Program-made: the position numbers and the translations under genes
Part shown: piece after piece, positions 1 to 5,658 of the stretch
Numbering within the stretch: the stretch's first letter is position 1
Layout: every line of letters begins with the position of its first letter
The notes under the pieces: model-generated
Told to the model about the DNA's origin: nothing
The model's database searches: none
Seen by the model: only the letters and a program-made list of their open reading frames with translations
Origin: an uncultured Acinetobacter sp.
Lineage (GTDB): Bacteria > Pseudomonadota > Gammaproteobacteria > Pseudomonadales > Moraxellaceae
Assembly (NCBI GenBank): GCA_900766635.1
Contig: CAAFWA010000204.1
Span: 1 to 5,658 of the forward strand
DNA: 5,658 nucleotides
Direction of reading: 5' to 3'

Positions 1-561
1 GGCATTCCTGCGCCAAATATTATCTTACAAGATGGCGATATTATTAATATTGATGTTGCCATTATCAAAGATGGTTATTTTGGCGATACGAGTCGTATGT
101 ATTTGGTGGGTGAAGTAAAACCTGAAGCCAAACACTTAGTGGAAACTACCTACGCAGCCATGCGAGCAGGTATTCATGCGGTTAAACCGGGTGCAACTTT
201 AGGTGATGTGGGGTATGCCATTCAAACTGTTGCAGAACGTGAGGGCTATAGCATTGTCCGTGAATATTGTGGACATGGCATTGGTCGGGTCTATCATGAA
301 CAACCCAATGTTGTGCATTATGGTCGAGCAGGGCAAGGATTGAAGCTTGAACCGGGTATGGTATTTACCATTGAGCCAATGGTCAATGCAGGTGGTGCAG
401 GGGTAAAAGAGCTCGCTGATGGTTGGACAGTAGTCACCCGTGATGGCGGATGGTCAGCACAGTGGGAACATATGGTTGCCGTGACTGAAACTGGTTTTGA
501 GGTTTTATCGCCGTGGCCTGAGGGTACAGGCGACTATCCTCGTCTTGAATTGGATGAATAA
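1..561 (+). CDS. map: Methionine aminopeptidase type I, 5' end outside the window
   Basis: This cytosolic metalloprotease removes the initiator methionine from nascent proteins. The reading frame is open from base 1, so the first visible ATG at 97 is internal; 186 residues are visible before TAA. All five dinuclear-metal ligands of the family are present at visible residues Asp18 (INIDV), Asp29 (GDTS), His92 (CGHGIG), Glu125 (TIEPM) and Glu156 (QWEHM). Their spacing equals that of E. coli MetAP D97, D108, H171, E204 and E235 with a constant offset of 79. About 79 N-terminal residues, including the E. coli His79 equivalent, therefore lie outside, and the full protein should be about 265 residues. 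His99 matches the conserved active-site H178. The gene converges on the LysR gene and ends in the shared terminator at 565-595. Identification is secure; nothing about its promoter can be seen. Confidence 0.97.
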   Translation, partial: GIPAPNIILQDGDIINIDVAIIKDGYFGDTSRMYLVGEVKPEAKHLVETTYAAMRAGIHAVKPGATLGDVGYAIQTVAEREGYSIVREYCGHGIGRVYHEQPNVVHYGRAGQGLKLEPGMVFTIEPMVNAGGAGVKELADGWTVVTRDGGWSAQWEHMVAVTETGFEVLSPWPEGTGDYPRLELDE

Positions 562-564
562 TAT

Positions 565-595
565 AAAAAAGCTGATCAATGATCAGCTTTTTTTT
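565..595. terminator. Bidirectional Rho-independent terminator between map and the LysR gene
   Basis: A perfect stem is formed by A6-GCTGATC (565-577) and GATCAGC-T6 (581-593) around the three-base loop AAT (578-580), with T continuing to 595. The A-tract on one side and the T-tract on the other let it work in both directions. For map the hairpin starts three bases after the stop codon. For the LysR gene the stop codon (576-578) lies inside the stem and loop, so the last sense codons of that gene are part of the terminator. Confidence 0.9.
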
Positions 596-1484
596 CGGTG
601 AGGTGTTCAACTAAATAGTCAATAAACACACGTACCGCAGGCAATTGGCCACGTCGTGATGGATAAACGGCATGGAAAATCCCATGTGCCGCACTCCATT
701 GGGGTAATACCCGCACTAACTCACCTGAAGCGACATGGTCGGCGACAATGCTATCTGGCAGTAACGCAATTCCGCAGTTTTGACAGGCAAGTTGCGCCAA
801 CAACATCAGATCAGAACCCATTACAGTAGGATTAACTTTGATTTTCTTTTGAATGTCTTGATGATGCACCACAATAAATTGATCTAAATGTTCATCCGAC
901 ATACTTAAAATTTGATGTTGGGTTAAATCTTCTGGCTGTTTAAGCTCACCAAATTGATTCAAGTAGGCTTGACTGGCAAATAAATGTTGTTCGATATGAG
1001 AAAATTGACGAATGATTAAGTTTGGGTCGCTATCGAGGTTAGAGCGTACCCGAAGTGCCACATCAATTCCCTCATTGATCAGATCAACACGGCGATTGCT
1101 GACCAATAATTGCACTTTAATTTCAGGATACATCTTTAAAAATTGCGGTAAAATTTTGGCAATTTCATTTTGTGCAATCGACACAGGCAAACTGACTTTA
1201 ATCACGCCACGTGGCTGAATACTTAAATGATCGACCAAGTCATGCGCAGCTTGTGCGGCATTAATCATGACCTGTGCATGGCGATAAATGTTCATCCCAA
1301 TGTCAGTGACAGCAAAATGGCGTGAACTGCGTTGAATTAAGCGCACACCTAAACGTTCTTCGAGTTGATAGACACGGCGACTCAGTTTAGATTTAGGGAT
1401 ATCGGTGGCACGTTCGGCCGCACTAAAACCGCCGTGTTCAACCACTTGTGCAAAACAATAAAAATCATCGAGATCGGACAACAT
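576..1484 (-). CDS. LysR-type transcriptional regulator
   Basis: This is a 302-residue DNA-binding regulator, the usual length for the family. The N-terminal winged helix-turn-helix spans about residues 1-62: FYCFAQVVEHGGFSAAE, then KSKLSRRVYQLEERLGVRL, then the wing up to FAVTDIG. After a linker helix comes the periplasmic-binding-protein-like effector domain, about residues 92-295 (from RGVIKVSLP to FIDYLVEHL). The style resembles the CrgA/DsdC-like branch, but the ligand cannot be read from sequence. The start chosen is the ATG at 1484-1482: an in-frame TAA lies two codons upstream, so no longer form is possible. No good Shine-Dalgarno is visible; a two-codon ATG-GCA-TAA lies just before the start. 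The gene is divergent from the small gene at 1644 and shares its promoter region, the classical arrangement of a LysR regulator and its target. Autoregulation is likely but inferred. Confidence 0.93.
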   Translation of the reverse strand: MLSDLDDFYCFAQVVEHGGFSAAERATDIPKSKLSRRVYQLEERLGVRLIQRSSRHFAVTDIGMNIYRHAQVMINAAQAAHDLVDHLSIQPRGVIKVSLPVSIAQNEIAKILPQFLKMYPEIKVQLLVSNRRVDLINEGIDVALRVRSNLDSDPNLIIRQFSHIEQHLFASQAYLNQFGELKQPEDLTQHQILSMSDEHLDQFIVVHHQDIQKKIKVNPTVMGSDLMLLAQLACQNCGIALLPDSIVADHVASGELVRVLPQWSAAHGIFHAVYPSRRGQLPAVRVFIDYLVEHLTEKKADH

Positions 1485-1509
1485 AGTTTATGCCATTTAT
1501 GCAACAATA

Positions 1510-1528
1510 AATCAATTAAATGTTGATT
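1510..1528. promoter_or_regulatory. Operator-like dyad in the LysR/small-gene intergenic region
   Basis: The perfect inverted repeat AATCAA-N7-TTGATT covers the -10 of the LysR promoter. It is followed by a direct repeat GATTGT at 1525-1530 and 1535-1540, spaced exactly ten bases, and by the small palindrome ATTGtCAAT (1536-1544). It is a plausible autoregulatory site for the LysR protein, but AT-rich DNA produces such repeats easily, and the classical T-N11-A box is not clean here. Confidence 0.35.
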
Positions 1529-1543
1529 GTTCTAGATTGTCAA
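1515..1543 (-). promoter_or_regulatory. Sigma70-type promoter of the LysR gene
   Basis: On the minus strand a perfect -35 TTGACA (1543-1538) is followed by a 17-base spacer and a -10 TTTAAT (1520-1515, five of six consensus bases). The predicted start is near 1508, giving a leader of about 24 bases. The -10 lies inside the dyad at 1510-1528, which suggests control by a bound repressor. Confidence 0.7.
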
Positions 1544-1564
1544 TGATGCTTAGATATTTTTAAT
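1537..1564 (+). promoter_or_regulatory. Sigma70-type promoter of the small divergent gene
   Basis: On the plus strand TTGTCA (1537-1542) and TTTAAT (1559-1564) are separated by 16 bases; each hexamer matches five of six consensus bases. The predicted start is near 1571, with a leader of about 73 bases. The -35 occupies almost the same bases as the -35 of the LysR gene on the other strand, so the two polymerases should compete. Confidence 0.5.
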
Positions 1565-1643
1565 TGTCTAAAGCGAGATTTAAGTATGTTTATACCAAAC
1601 AATTCGTTTTAAACTGCTTGCGTGTTTGTATGAGTATTTTGTT

Positions 1644-1970
1644 ATGGCCTATCAACTGATTCAACTTGAGCATCAAGCGACTGATTCTATTCAATGTCCT
1701 CACTGTGGGCATTGGGTGATTAATTGGCAAGAAGAGCAGTATGTACAACCGTGTGAACATACCTTATTTATTGCCATGGATATTGGCTTTGAATACATTA
1801 CCGATGAATTTGAAGCAACCATGACACATACGGTGGATGAGTTACATGCACATGATGATCAAATGAATATGTTTGAAGCAATCAAAGAGGCGACTTATCC
1901 GCACTTTTTGGTACTGCAAGCTGATTTAGGCATGCAAGGCTATTCACGTTATTTAGGCTTTAGCCTATAA
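1644..1970 (+). CDS. Small protein of unknown function with a CxxC...CxH putative zinc site
   Basis: I do not recognise this 108-residue protein. It begins MAYQLIQLEH and contains Cys18-Pro-His-Cys21-Gly-His, then Cys37-Glu-His39 fifteen residues later. The C-X2-C-X15-C-X-H spacing looks like a small zinc ribbon. The rest is acidic and rich in His, Met and aromatic residues (for example HTVDELHAHDDQMNMFE), with no signal peptide or membrane segment, so it is probably cytosolic. The start is the ATG at 1644, with a weak GAG nine bases upstream; an in-frame TTG at 1626 would add six residues but has no ribosome site. Codon use looks like that of its neighbours, and the frame is intact, so it is likely a real gene. 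It is divergent from the LysR gene and may be its target. Metal binding is inferred only from spacing; no function is assigned. Confidence 0.8.
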   Translation: MAYQLIQLEHQATDSIQCPHCGHWVINWQEEQYVQPCEHTLFIAMDIGFEYITDEFEATMTHTVDELHAHDDQMNMFEAIKEATYPHFLVLQADLGMQGYSRYLGFSL

Positions 1971-1975
1971 ACATG

Positions 1976-1998
1976 AAAAAAGCACCCGAGGGTGCTTT
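1976..1998 (-). terminator. Rho-independent terminator of the ntrBC operon
   Basis: AAAGCACCC and GGGTGCTTT (1979-1998) form a GC-rich stem with a tight CGAG turn. On the minus strand the stem is followed by six T (complement of 1976-1981), only three bases after the ntrC stop codon, so it is a good terminator for ntrBC. On the plus strand only three T follow, so it should stop the small gene's transcript less well. Confidence 0.85.
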
Positions 1999-2001
1999 AG
2001 G

Positions 2002-3471
2002 TTAACTTTCGACTTCTTCTTCGATGTCATCCTCAGCCGTATCCATACCGAGTTCTTTGAGCTTACGGGTTAAGGTATTGCGCCCCCAACCTAACAGCTC
2101 GGCAGCATGACGTTTACGACCACGTGTTTGTTGTAAAGCTGCATTAATTAAGGTACGTTCAAACATCGGTGTGGCAATGTCTAAAATTTTCATTTCACCG
2201 TTTCGCAGCTTTTGAATCGCCCATTGGCCTAAAAGTTCATCCCAATGATGAATAGCAAGACGATTGAGCTGAGCTTGCTCTTCACTGACCTTATCCAAAG
2301 GAATTTGTTTGAGTTCAGAGGGTAAATCCTCAGGATAAACTTCACGTCCTGTGATCATCACTGTGAGCCAACGACAGGTATTTTCAAGCTGACGCACATT
2401 GCCTTGCCATGGCAGCTGCTGCATATATTCTTGCGTTTCACGGCGTAAGATTTTAGGACTGACCCCAAGCTCTTTGCCTGCACGCGCTAAGAAGTGTTCT
2501 GCCAACATCGGAATATCTTCCGCACGATGGGCAAGTTTTGGAATATGAATGCGAATGACATTTAAACGATGATACAAATCTTCACGGAAGCGACCGTTAT
2601 GCACCAACTTTTCTAAGTCTTGATGAGTTGCAGCCACAATACGTACATCGACTTTTACTGGAATATGGCCACCCACACGATAAAATTCGCCATCTGCCAA
2701 CACACGTAATAAGCGAGTTTGCGTTTCAAATGGCATATCGCCGATTTCATCTAAAAACAGTGTACCGCCATTGGCCTGCTCAAAGCGGCCTTGACGTTGG
2801 CTGTTGGCCCCTGTAAATGCACCTTTTTCATGGCCAAAGAGTTCTGTTTCAATTAAATCTTTTGGAATCGCGGCCATATTGAGGGCAATAAATGGCTTAG
2901 CACTACGTGGTGAATGACGATGCAGCGCTTGTGCAACCAATTCTTTACCTGTGCCTGATTCGCCATTAATGAGTACAGTAATATGCGATTGCGATAAACG
3001 ACCAATGGCACGAAACACTTCCTGCATCGCAGGTGATTCACCAATAATTTCAGTCGATTGAATTGGGGGAGCAGTTTTGGCTGATTCTTGTTGCTGGAGT
3101 TTATTGACATGCAAAATTGCACGTTGAACCAAAGCTAATGCTTCATCAATATCAAATGGTTTAGGTAAATACTCAAACGCACCAGTTTGATAACTGGATA
3201 CTGCAGATTCTAGATCTGAATGCGCAGTCATAATAATGACTGGCAAATCGGGATGGGTCGCTTTGACTTTGCCTAAAAAGGCTAAACCATCCATGCCCGG
3301 CATACGAATGTCCGTTAAAATTACATCAGGGGCATGGTGAGTTAATTGATCAAGCGCGGATTGTGCCTCTTCAAAACTCACCACATCTAGACCATCTTCT
3401 TTAAAGGTTTTTTCTAAAACCCAACGCATGGCGCGATCATCATCAATCACCCAAATTTTATTTTGCGACAT
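2002..3471 (-). CDS. ntrC: Nitrogen regulation response regulator NtrC (sigma54 activator)
   Basis: NtrC (also called GlnG/NRI) is the enhancer-binding protein that activates sigma54 promoters when nitrogen is limiting. The receiver domain (1-120) has the acidic pocket Asp10-Asp12, phosphoacceptor Asp54 ([10 protein letters not shown]), Thr82 and Lys104, numbered exactly as in E. coli NtrC. The central AAA+ domain (about 140-375) has Walker A GESGTGKE (170-177), the sigma54-contacting GAFTGA loop (217-222), Walker B GGTLFLDE (235-242) and the [11 protein letters not shown] arginine-finger region (295-305). A Fis-type helix-turn-helix lies at about 455-474 ([21 protein letters not shown]). The 489 residues are about 20 more than in E. 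coli, partly because of an acidic tail ([12 protein letters not shown], 478-489). The ATG at 3471 lies inside ntrB with a strong Shine-Dalgarno, so the two are cotranscribed and probably translationally coupled. All key residues are intact. Confidence 0.97.
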   Translation of the reverse strand: MSQNKIWVIDDDRAMRWVLEKTFKEDGLDVVSFEEAQSALDQLTHHAPDVILTDIRMPGMDGLAFLGKVKATHPDLPVIIMTAHSDLESAVSSYQTGAFEYLPKPFDIDEALALVQRAILHVNKLQQQESAKTAPPIQSTEIIGESPAMQEVFRAIGRLSQSHITVLINGESGTGKELVAQALHRHSPRSAKPFIALNMAAIPKDLIETELFGHEKGAFTGANSQRQGRFEQANGGTLFLDEIGDMPFETQTRLLRVLADGEFYRVGGHIPVKVDVRIVAATHQDLEKLVHNGRFREDLYHRLNVIRIHIPKLAHRAEDIPMLAEHFLARAGKELGVSPKILRRETQEYMQQLPWQGNVRQLENTCRWLTVMITGREVYPEDLPSELKQIPLDKVSEEQAQLNRLAIHHWDELLGQWAIQKLRNGEMKILDIATPMFERTLINAALQQTRGRKRHAAELLGWGRNTLTRKLKELGMDTAEDDIEEEVES

Positions 3472-4579
3472 GACTCGCCTCCCAAGGTAAATATAAGCTA
3501 AATGTGGTTTTGCCTTGCATCGATTGACATTCGATCATGCCTTGATGCTGATGCATAATATTTTGTGCAATGCTCAAGCCCAAGCCAGTGCCCTCGGCAC
3601 GACCTGTAACAAGTGGATAAAACACCGATTCGAGAATATCTTCAGGCACGCCCGGGCCATTGTCTTCAATATCCACGCGTACCATCGAACGATGAATGAC
3701 GCCATTAATGGTGACTAAACGTTGAATACGGGTTCTTAAAATCAGTTCAGGCTGTGTATCAACAAAAAAGTCTTTATTTTCATTCATGGCTTGTACCGCA
3801 TTGACGCTGATATTGAGCATCACTTGAATAAGTTGATCACGGTCGGCAAGTACTTCAGGCAACGATAAGTCGTAATCTCGGATGAGTTTGACCCGTTTTT
3901 TGGTTTGATTGGCAATTAAAGAACGCACCCGTTCAAGCGGTTCGTGAATATTAACCGGCTCATAACTTGGCAATTGGCGTGAGCCAAGCATGGTGTCGGC
4001 AAGGTTTCTTAAACGATCGACTTCATTAATGATAATGTCGGTAAATTCTCGATATTCAGGATCATTTAAGCTGCGGGCCAACAATTGCGTTGCGCCACGA
4101 ATCCCAGCTAAAGGATTTTTAATTTCATGCGCTACACCACGAATCAATTGGCGTGCCACTTGGTGCTGCTGAATAAAATGCTCTTCTTTAGAAATTTTTA
4201 GCATTCGATCGCGTGGATTGAGTTCAATAATTAATAAAGGATGATAGGGCTTATCGTAATTGAGTGCTGACACCGTGTAATCGACATGAATATCTTTAAA
4301 ATTTACGGTAATCGTCGCTTCACGGCGCGTATAAGGCTGACCTGTAGTTAAAGTATTTAATAGGGCATCTTCGGTATGAAATTCGTCATTGGGACGATGC
4401 AATAAATTCAGCACAGGCTGACCTGATGCACGTAATAAACTGACATCAAATAAAGCTTCACAGGCTGAATTTAAATAAAAAATATTTAAATGACGATCAG
4501 CCAATAAAATCGCCGTGGTCATATTGTCCACTAAAAGGCGGTAATCAATTTGGTTTGGTTGATCCATGTAGGGCAACAT
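3458..4579 (-). CDS. ntrB: Nitrogen regulation sensor kinase/phosphatase NtrB
   Basis: NtrB (GlnL/NRII) is a soluble histidine kinase that phosphorylates NtrC when nitrogen is scarce and, with PII, dephosphorylates it when nitrogen is plentiful. A PAS-like sensor spans about residues 11-125 (LLVDNMTTAILLADRHLNI onward). The dimerisation/phosphoacceptor helix carries His151 in GVAHEIKNPLAGIRGA, the family-typical H-box. The ATPase domain has the N-box NISVN (256-260), G1 box DNGPGVP (306-312) and G2 box GTGLGLS (330-336). There is no membrane segment, as expected. Length is 373 residues from the ATG at 4579. The ATG at 4567 (369 residues) is an equal or better start, because AGGA lies about 11 bases before it while the first ATG has AGG directly abutting it. 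The stop codon overlaps ntrC by 14 bases. Expression probably comes from the sigma54 promoter at 4657-4673. Confidence 0.96.
   Translation of the reverse strand: MLPYMDQPNQIDYRLLVDNMTTAILLADRHLNIFYLNSACEALFDVSLLRASGQPVLNLLHRPNDEFHTEDALLNTLTTGQPYTRREATITVNFKDIHVDYTVSALNYDKPYHPLLIIELNPRDRMLKISKEEHFIQQHQVARQLIRGVAHEIKNPLAGIRGATQLLARSLNDPEYREFTDIIINEVDRLRNLADTMLGSRQLPSYEPVNIHEPLERVRSLIANQTKKRVKLIRDYDLSLPEVLADRDQLIQVMLNISVNAVQAMNENKDFFVDTQPELILRTRIQRLVTINGVIHRSMVRVDIEDNGPGVPEDILESVFYPLVTGRAEGTGLGLSIAQNIMHQHQGMIECQSMQGKTTFSLYLPWEASHVAK
3478..3483 (-). promoter_or_regulatory. Ribosome binding site of ntrC inside ntrB
   Basis: On the minus strand GGGAGG lies six bases before the ntrC ATG and within the last codons of ntrB. 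It fixes the ntrC start and indicates that ntrC is translated at its own strong site despite the overlap. Confidence 0.85.
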
Positions 4580-4656
4580 CCTGTATGAAAATAGCGCAGC
4601 AGCAAGGGTTTCGAGTGATGTGGTTTTAAATCAACGTGCGAAATTGAGGCAGTTTA

Positions 4657-4673
4657 AGCAAGATACGCGCCAA
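4657..4673 (-). promoter_or_regulatory. Sigma54 (-24/-12) promoter of ntrBC
   Basis: Read on the minus strand this is TTGGCGCGTATCTTGCT. Against the family consensus TGGCACG-N4-TTGCW it has one mismatch (G for A), and the essential GG (4671-4670) and GC (4659-4658) are separated by exactly ten bases. The predicted start is near 4646, leaving a leader of 67-79 bases before ntrB. I found no comparably good sigma70 promoter upstream of ntrB by eye, so basal expression is unexplained. Orientation and proximity to NtrC-like sites support the call. Confidence 0.82.
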
Positions 4674-4686
4674 CTTTTTAAAAAGT
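4673..4686. repeat. Perfect 14-base A/T palindrome upstream of the sigma54 promoter
   Basis: ACTTTTTAAAAAGT is its own reverse complement and abuts the -24 element of the ntrBC promoter on its upstream side. Five-base A and T tracts suggest intrinsic bending, which could help looping between enhancer and promoter; it may equally be a coincidence of AT-rich sequence. No clear IHF consensus was seen nearby. Confidence 0.45.
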
Positions 4687-4781
4687 GCTGCATATTGGGA
4701 AGCTTGAAGTGGGTTGCTGCGCCTAAATTGTTCTAAAGTCAAAAACATATACCCAATTCTGACTCGATGGTAAAGTGTTTT

Positions 4782-4798
4782 TGAACCAAAATAGTGCA
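4782..4798. promoter_or_regulatory. NtrC-type enhancer binding site
   Basis: TGAACCAAAATAGTGCA fits the NtrC consensus TGCACY-N5-RGTGCA with a single mismatch (A for C at position 3); the right half is perfect. Its centre (4790) is about 144 bases upstream of the predicted ntrBC start, within the usual enhancer range. It lies also about 110 bases upstream of the proposed rimO start. Confidence 0.7.
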
Positions 4799-4823
4799 CA
4801 TGGGCTTATATCGATTAAATTAT

Positions 4824-4840
4824 GGTTGTATTTTGGTGCA
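4824..4840. promoter_or_regulatory. Second, half-conserved NtrC-type site
   Basis: The right half GGTGCA (4835-4840) is perfect but the left half GGTTGT keeps only two consensus positions. The centre (4832) is 42 bases, about four helical turns, from the centre of the stronger site, so both would lie on one face of the helix. TATTTTGGT (4829-4837) is the exact inverse of ACCAAAATA (4785-4793) in the first site. Paired strong and weak sites are normal for NtrC, whose oligomers bind cooperatively. Confidence 0.42.
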
Positions 4841-4888
4841 TTATGCAAAGAGTGATCTAAGCAACTATTTTTATAGCCAGAAAAGACA

Positions 4889-4894
4889 TACAAT
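4889..4894 (+). promoter_or_regulatory. Possible -10 element of the rimO promoter
   Basis: TACAAT matches the -10 consensus in five of six positions and would start transcription near 4901, about 21 bases before rimO. No convincing -35 is present 16-18 bases upstream (the region reads CTATTTTT), so the promoter is weak, activator-dependent or elsewhere. Confidence 0.3.
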
Positions 4895-4921
4895 ACGCCC
4901 ATTCTAGTGGAGCGCAGATTC

Positions 4922-5658
4922 ATGAAATCCCCCAAAGTCGGTTTTGTTTCTTTAGGTTGTCCTAAGGCATTGGTCGATTCTGAACGAATTCTAACTCAGT
5001 TAAAGACTGAAGGTTATGATGTAGCATCAGATTATGACGGTGCTGATTTAGTCGTTGTTAATACCTGTGGTTTTATTGAATCTGCAGTACAAGAGTCTTT
5101 AGACGCAATTGGCGAAGCCATGAGTGCCAATGGTCGTGTGATCGTCACAGGTTGTTTGGGTAAAGACGAAGAAAAAATTCGTCAAATGCATCCAAATGTC
5201 TTGAAAGTCACCGGCGCAGCCGCTTATGAAGAAGTCATGGATGCGGTTCATCAATATGTCCCTGAACCGCCAAAACATAATCCATTTATTGACTTAGTGC
5301 CTGAGCAAGGTATTCGCCTCACGCCAAAACATTATGCTTATCTTAAAATTTCAGAAGGCTGTAACCACCGTTGTACTTTCTGTATTATCCCGAGCATGCG
5401 TGGCGATTTAGTCTCTCGTCCTGTAGGTTCTGTGCTGTCTGAAGCACAAGCGTTGAAAAAAGCCGGTGTAAAAGAAGTGCTCGTGATCTCCCAAGACACG
5501 TCTGCATACGGTGTTGACACCAAATACAAGTTAGATTTTTGGAACGGCCAACCGGTTAAGACCAAATTCTTTGATATGTGCGAAGCCTTAGGTCAATTGG
5601 GTATTTGGGTACGTTTACATTATGTTTATCCATATCCACATGTGGATGCGGTGATTGA
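4922..5658 (+). CDS. rimO: Ribosomal protein uS12 methylthiotransferase RimO, 3' end outside the window
   Basis: RimO is a radical-SAM enzyme with two iron-sulfur clusters that methylthiolates the conserved aspartate of ribosomal protein uS12. The frame is open to the window edge: 245 complete codons of an enzyme usually about 440-450 residues. The N-terminal UPF0004 domain starts [20 protein letters not shown] and supplies Cys13, Cys49 (NTCGF) and Cys78 (TGCLG) for the auxiliary cluster. The radical-SAM motif is Cys147-X3-Cys151-X2-Cys154 ([13 protein letters not shown]). RGDLVSRP and [10 protein letters not shown] are typical of RimO and separate it from the related tRNA enzyme MiaB. The ATG at 4922 is preceded nine bases upstream by GGAG (4909-4912). 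The gene is divergent from ntrB. The remaining radical-SAM barrel and the TRAM domain lie outside. Confidence 0.96.
   Translation, partial: MKSPKVGFVSLGCPKALVDSERILTQLKTEGYDVASDYDGADLVVVNTCGFIESAVQESLDAIGEAMSANGRVIVTGCLGKDEEKIRQMHPNVLKVTGAAAYEEVMDAVHQYVPEPPKHNPFIDLVPEQGIRLTPKHYAYLKISEGCNHRCTFCIIPSMRGDLVSRPVGSVLSEAQALKKAGVKEVLVISQDTSAYGVDTKYKLDFWNGQPVKTKFFDMCEALGQLGIWVRLHYVYPYPHVDAVI

Noticed and set aside
1012..1218. Open frame on the plus strand inside the LysR gene
   Set aside because: It is antisense to a well-supported regulator, has no ribosome site and no recognisable protein features.
1488..1496. Two-codon reading frame ATG-GCA-TAA before the LysR start
   Set aside because: It has no ribosome site of its own, and such minimal frames arise readily by chance; noted only because its stop bounds the LysR start.
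1954..1967. Small inverted repeat TAGGCT-TT-AGCCTA at the end of the small gene
   Set aside because: It lies in coding sequence, has a two-base loop and no following T-tract, so it is not a terminator.
2628..3122. Open frames on either strand within ntrC
   Set aside because: They overlap the conserved AAA+ domain in other frames and read as random translations.
3515..4172. Plus-strand open frames opposite ntrB
   Set aside because: Antisense to the kinase core; no start signals and no protein-like composition.
4469..4491. Two copies of the palindrome ATTTAAAT
   Set aside because: They fall in the PAS-domain codons of ntrB (IFYLNS region) and are explained by AT-rich codon choice.
4594..4722. 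Inverted repeat GCGCAGCA / TGCTGCGC about 113 bases apart
   Set aside because: Only eight bases per arm with a long spacer; not convincing as structure or operator.
4723..4935. Minus-strand open frame of 70 codons across the ntrB-rimO gap
   Set aside because: It runs through the NtrC sites and the rimO start, has no Shine-Dalgarno or family resemblance, and its composition is that of noncoding AT-rich DNA.
5338..5565. Minus-strand open frame inside rimO
   Set aside because: It lies opposite the radical-SAM core of rimO and is a shadow of it.

Overview
The window looks like an ordinary housekeeping stretch of a low-GC gammaproteobacterial chromosome, most likely Acinetobacter or a close relative in the Moraxellaceae. 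That placement is an inference from the AT-rich codon use, the protein flavour and the ntrB-ntrC pair standing without glnA. I see no mobile element, phage gene, CRISPR array, tRNA or rRNA, and no clear candidate for an unknown multi-gene system.

Layout from left to right. The 3' three-quarters of map (methionine aminopeptidase, 1-561, +) converges on a LysR-type regulator (576-1484, -). One symmetrical hairpin serves both genes and even encodes the last residues of the LysR protein. The LysR gene is divergent from a small unrecognised gene with a CxxC...CxH motif (1644-1970, +). Their intergenic region carries two back-to-back sigma70-type promoters that share one palindromic -35 region. The small gene converges on ntrC (2002-3471, -), and ntrB (3458-4579, -) lies upstream of ntrC and overlaps it by 14 bases. 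A 342-base gap then separates ntrB from rimO (4922 to the window end, +), which is divergent and cut off by the edge.

The best signal is in that gap. It holds a near-consensus sigma54 (-24/-12) promoter pointing at ntrB. About 144 bases upstream of the predicted start is an NtrC-type enhancer site, with a second half-site 42 bases (about four helical turns) further away. NtrB is the PII-controlled kinase/phosphatase and NtrC is the sigma54 activator, so the operon appears to be activated directly by its own product. In enteric bacteria, by contrast, much ntrBC expression comes from the glnA promoter.

The remaining genes are unconnected housekeeping functions: N-terminal methionine removal (map) and uS12 methylthiolation (rimO). 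The LysR regulator has an unknown target, and the divergent small gene is its most likely local candidate.
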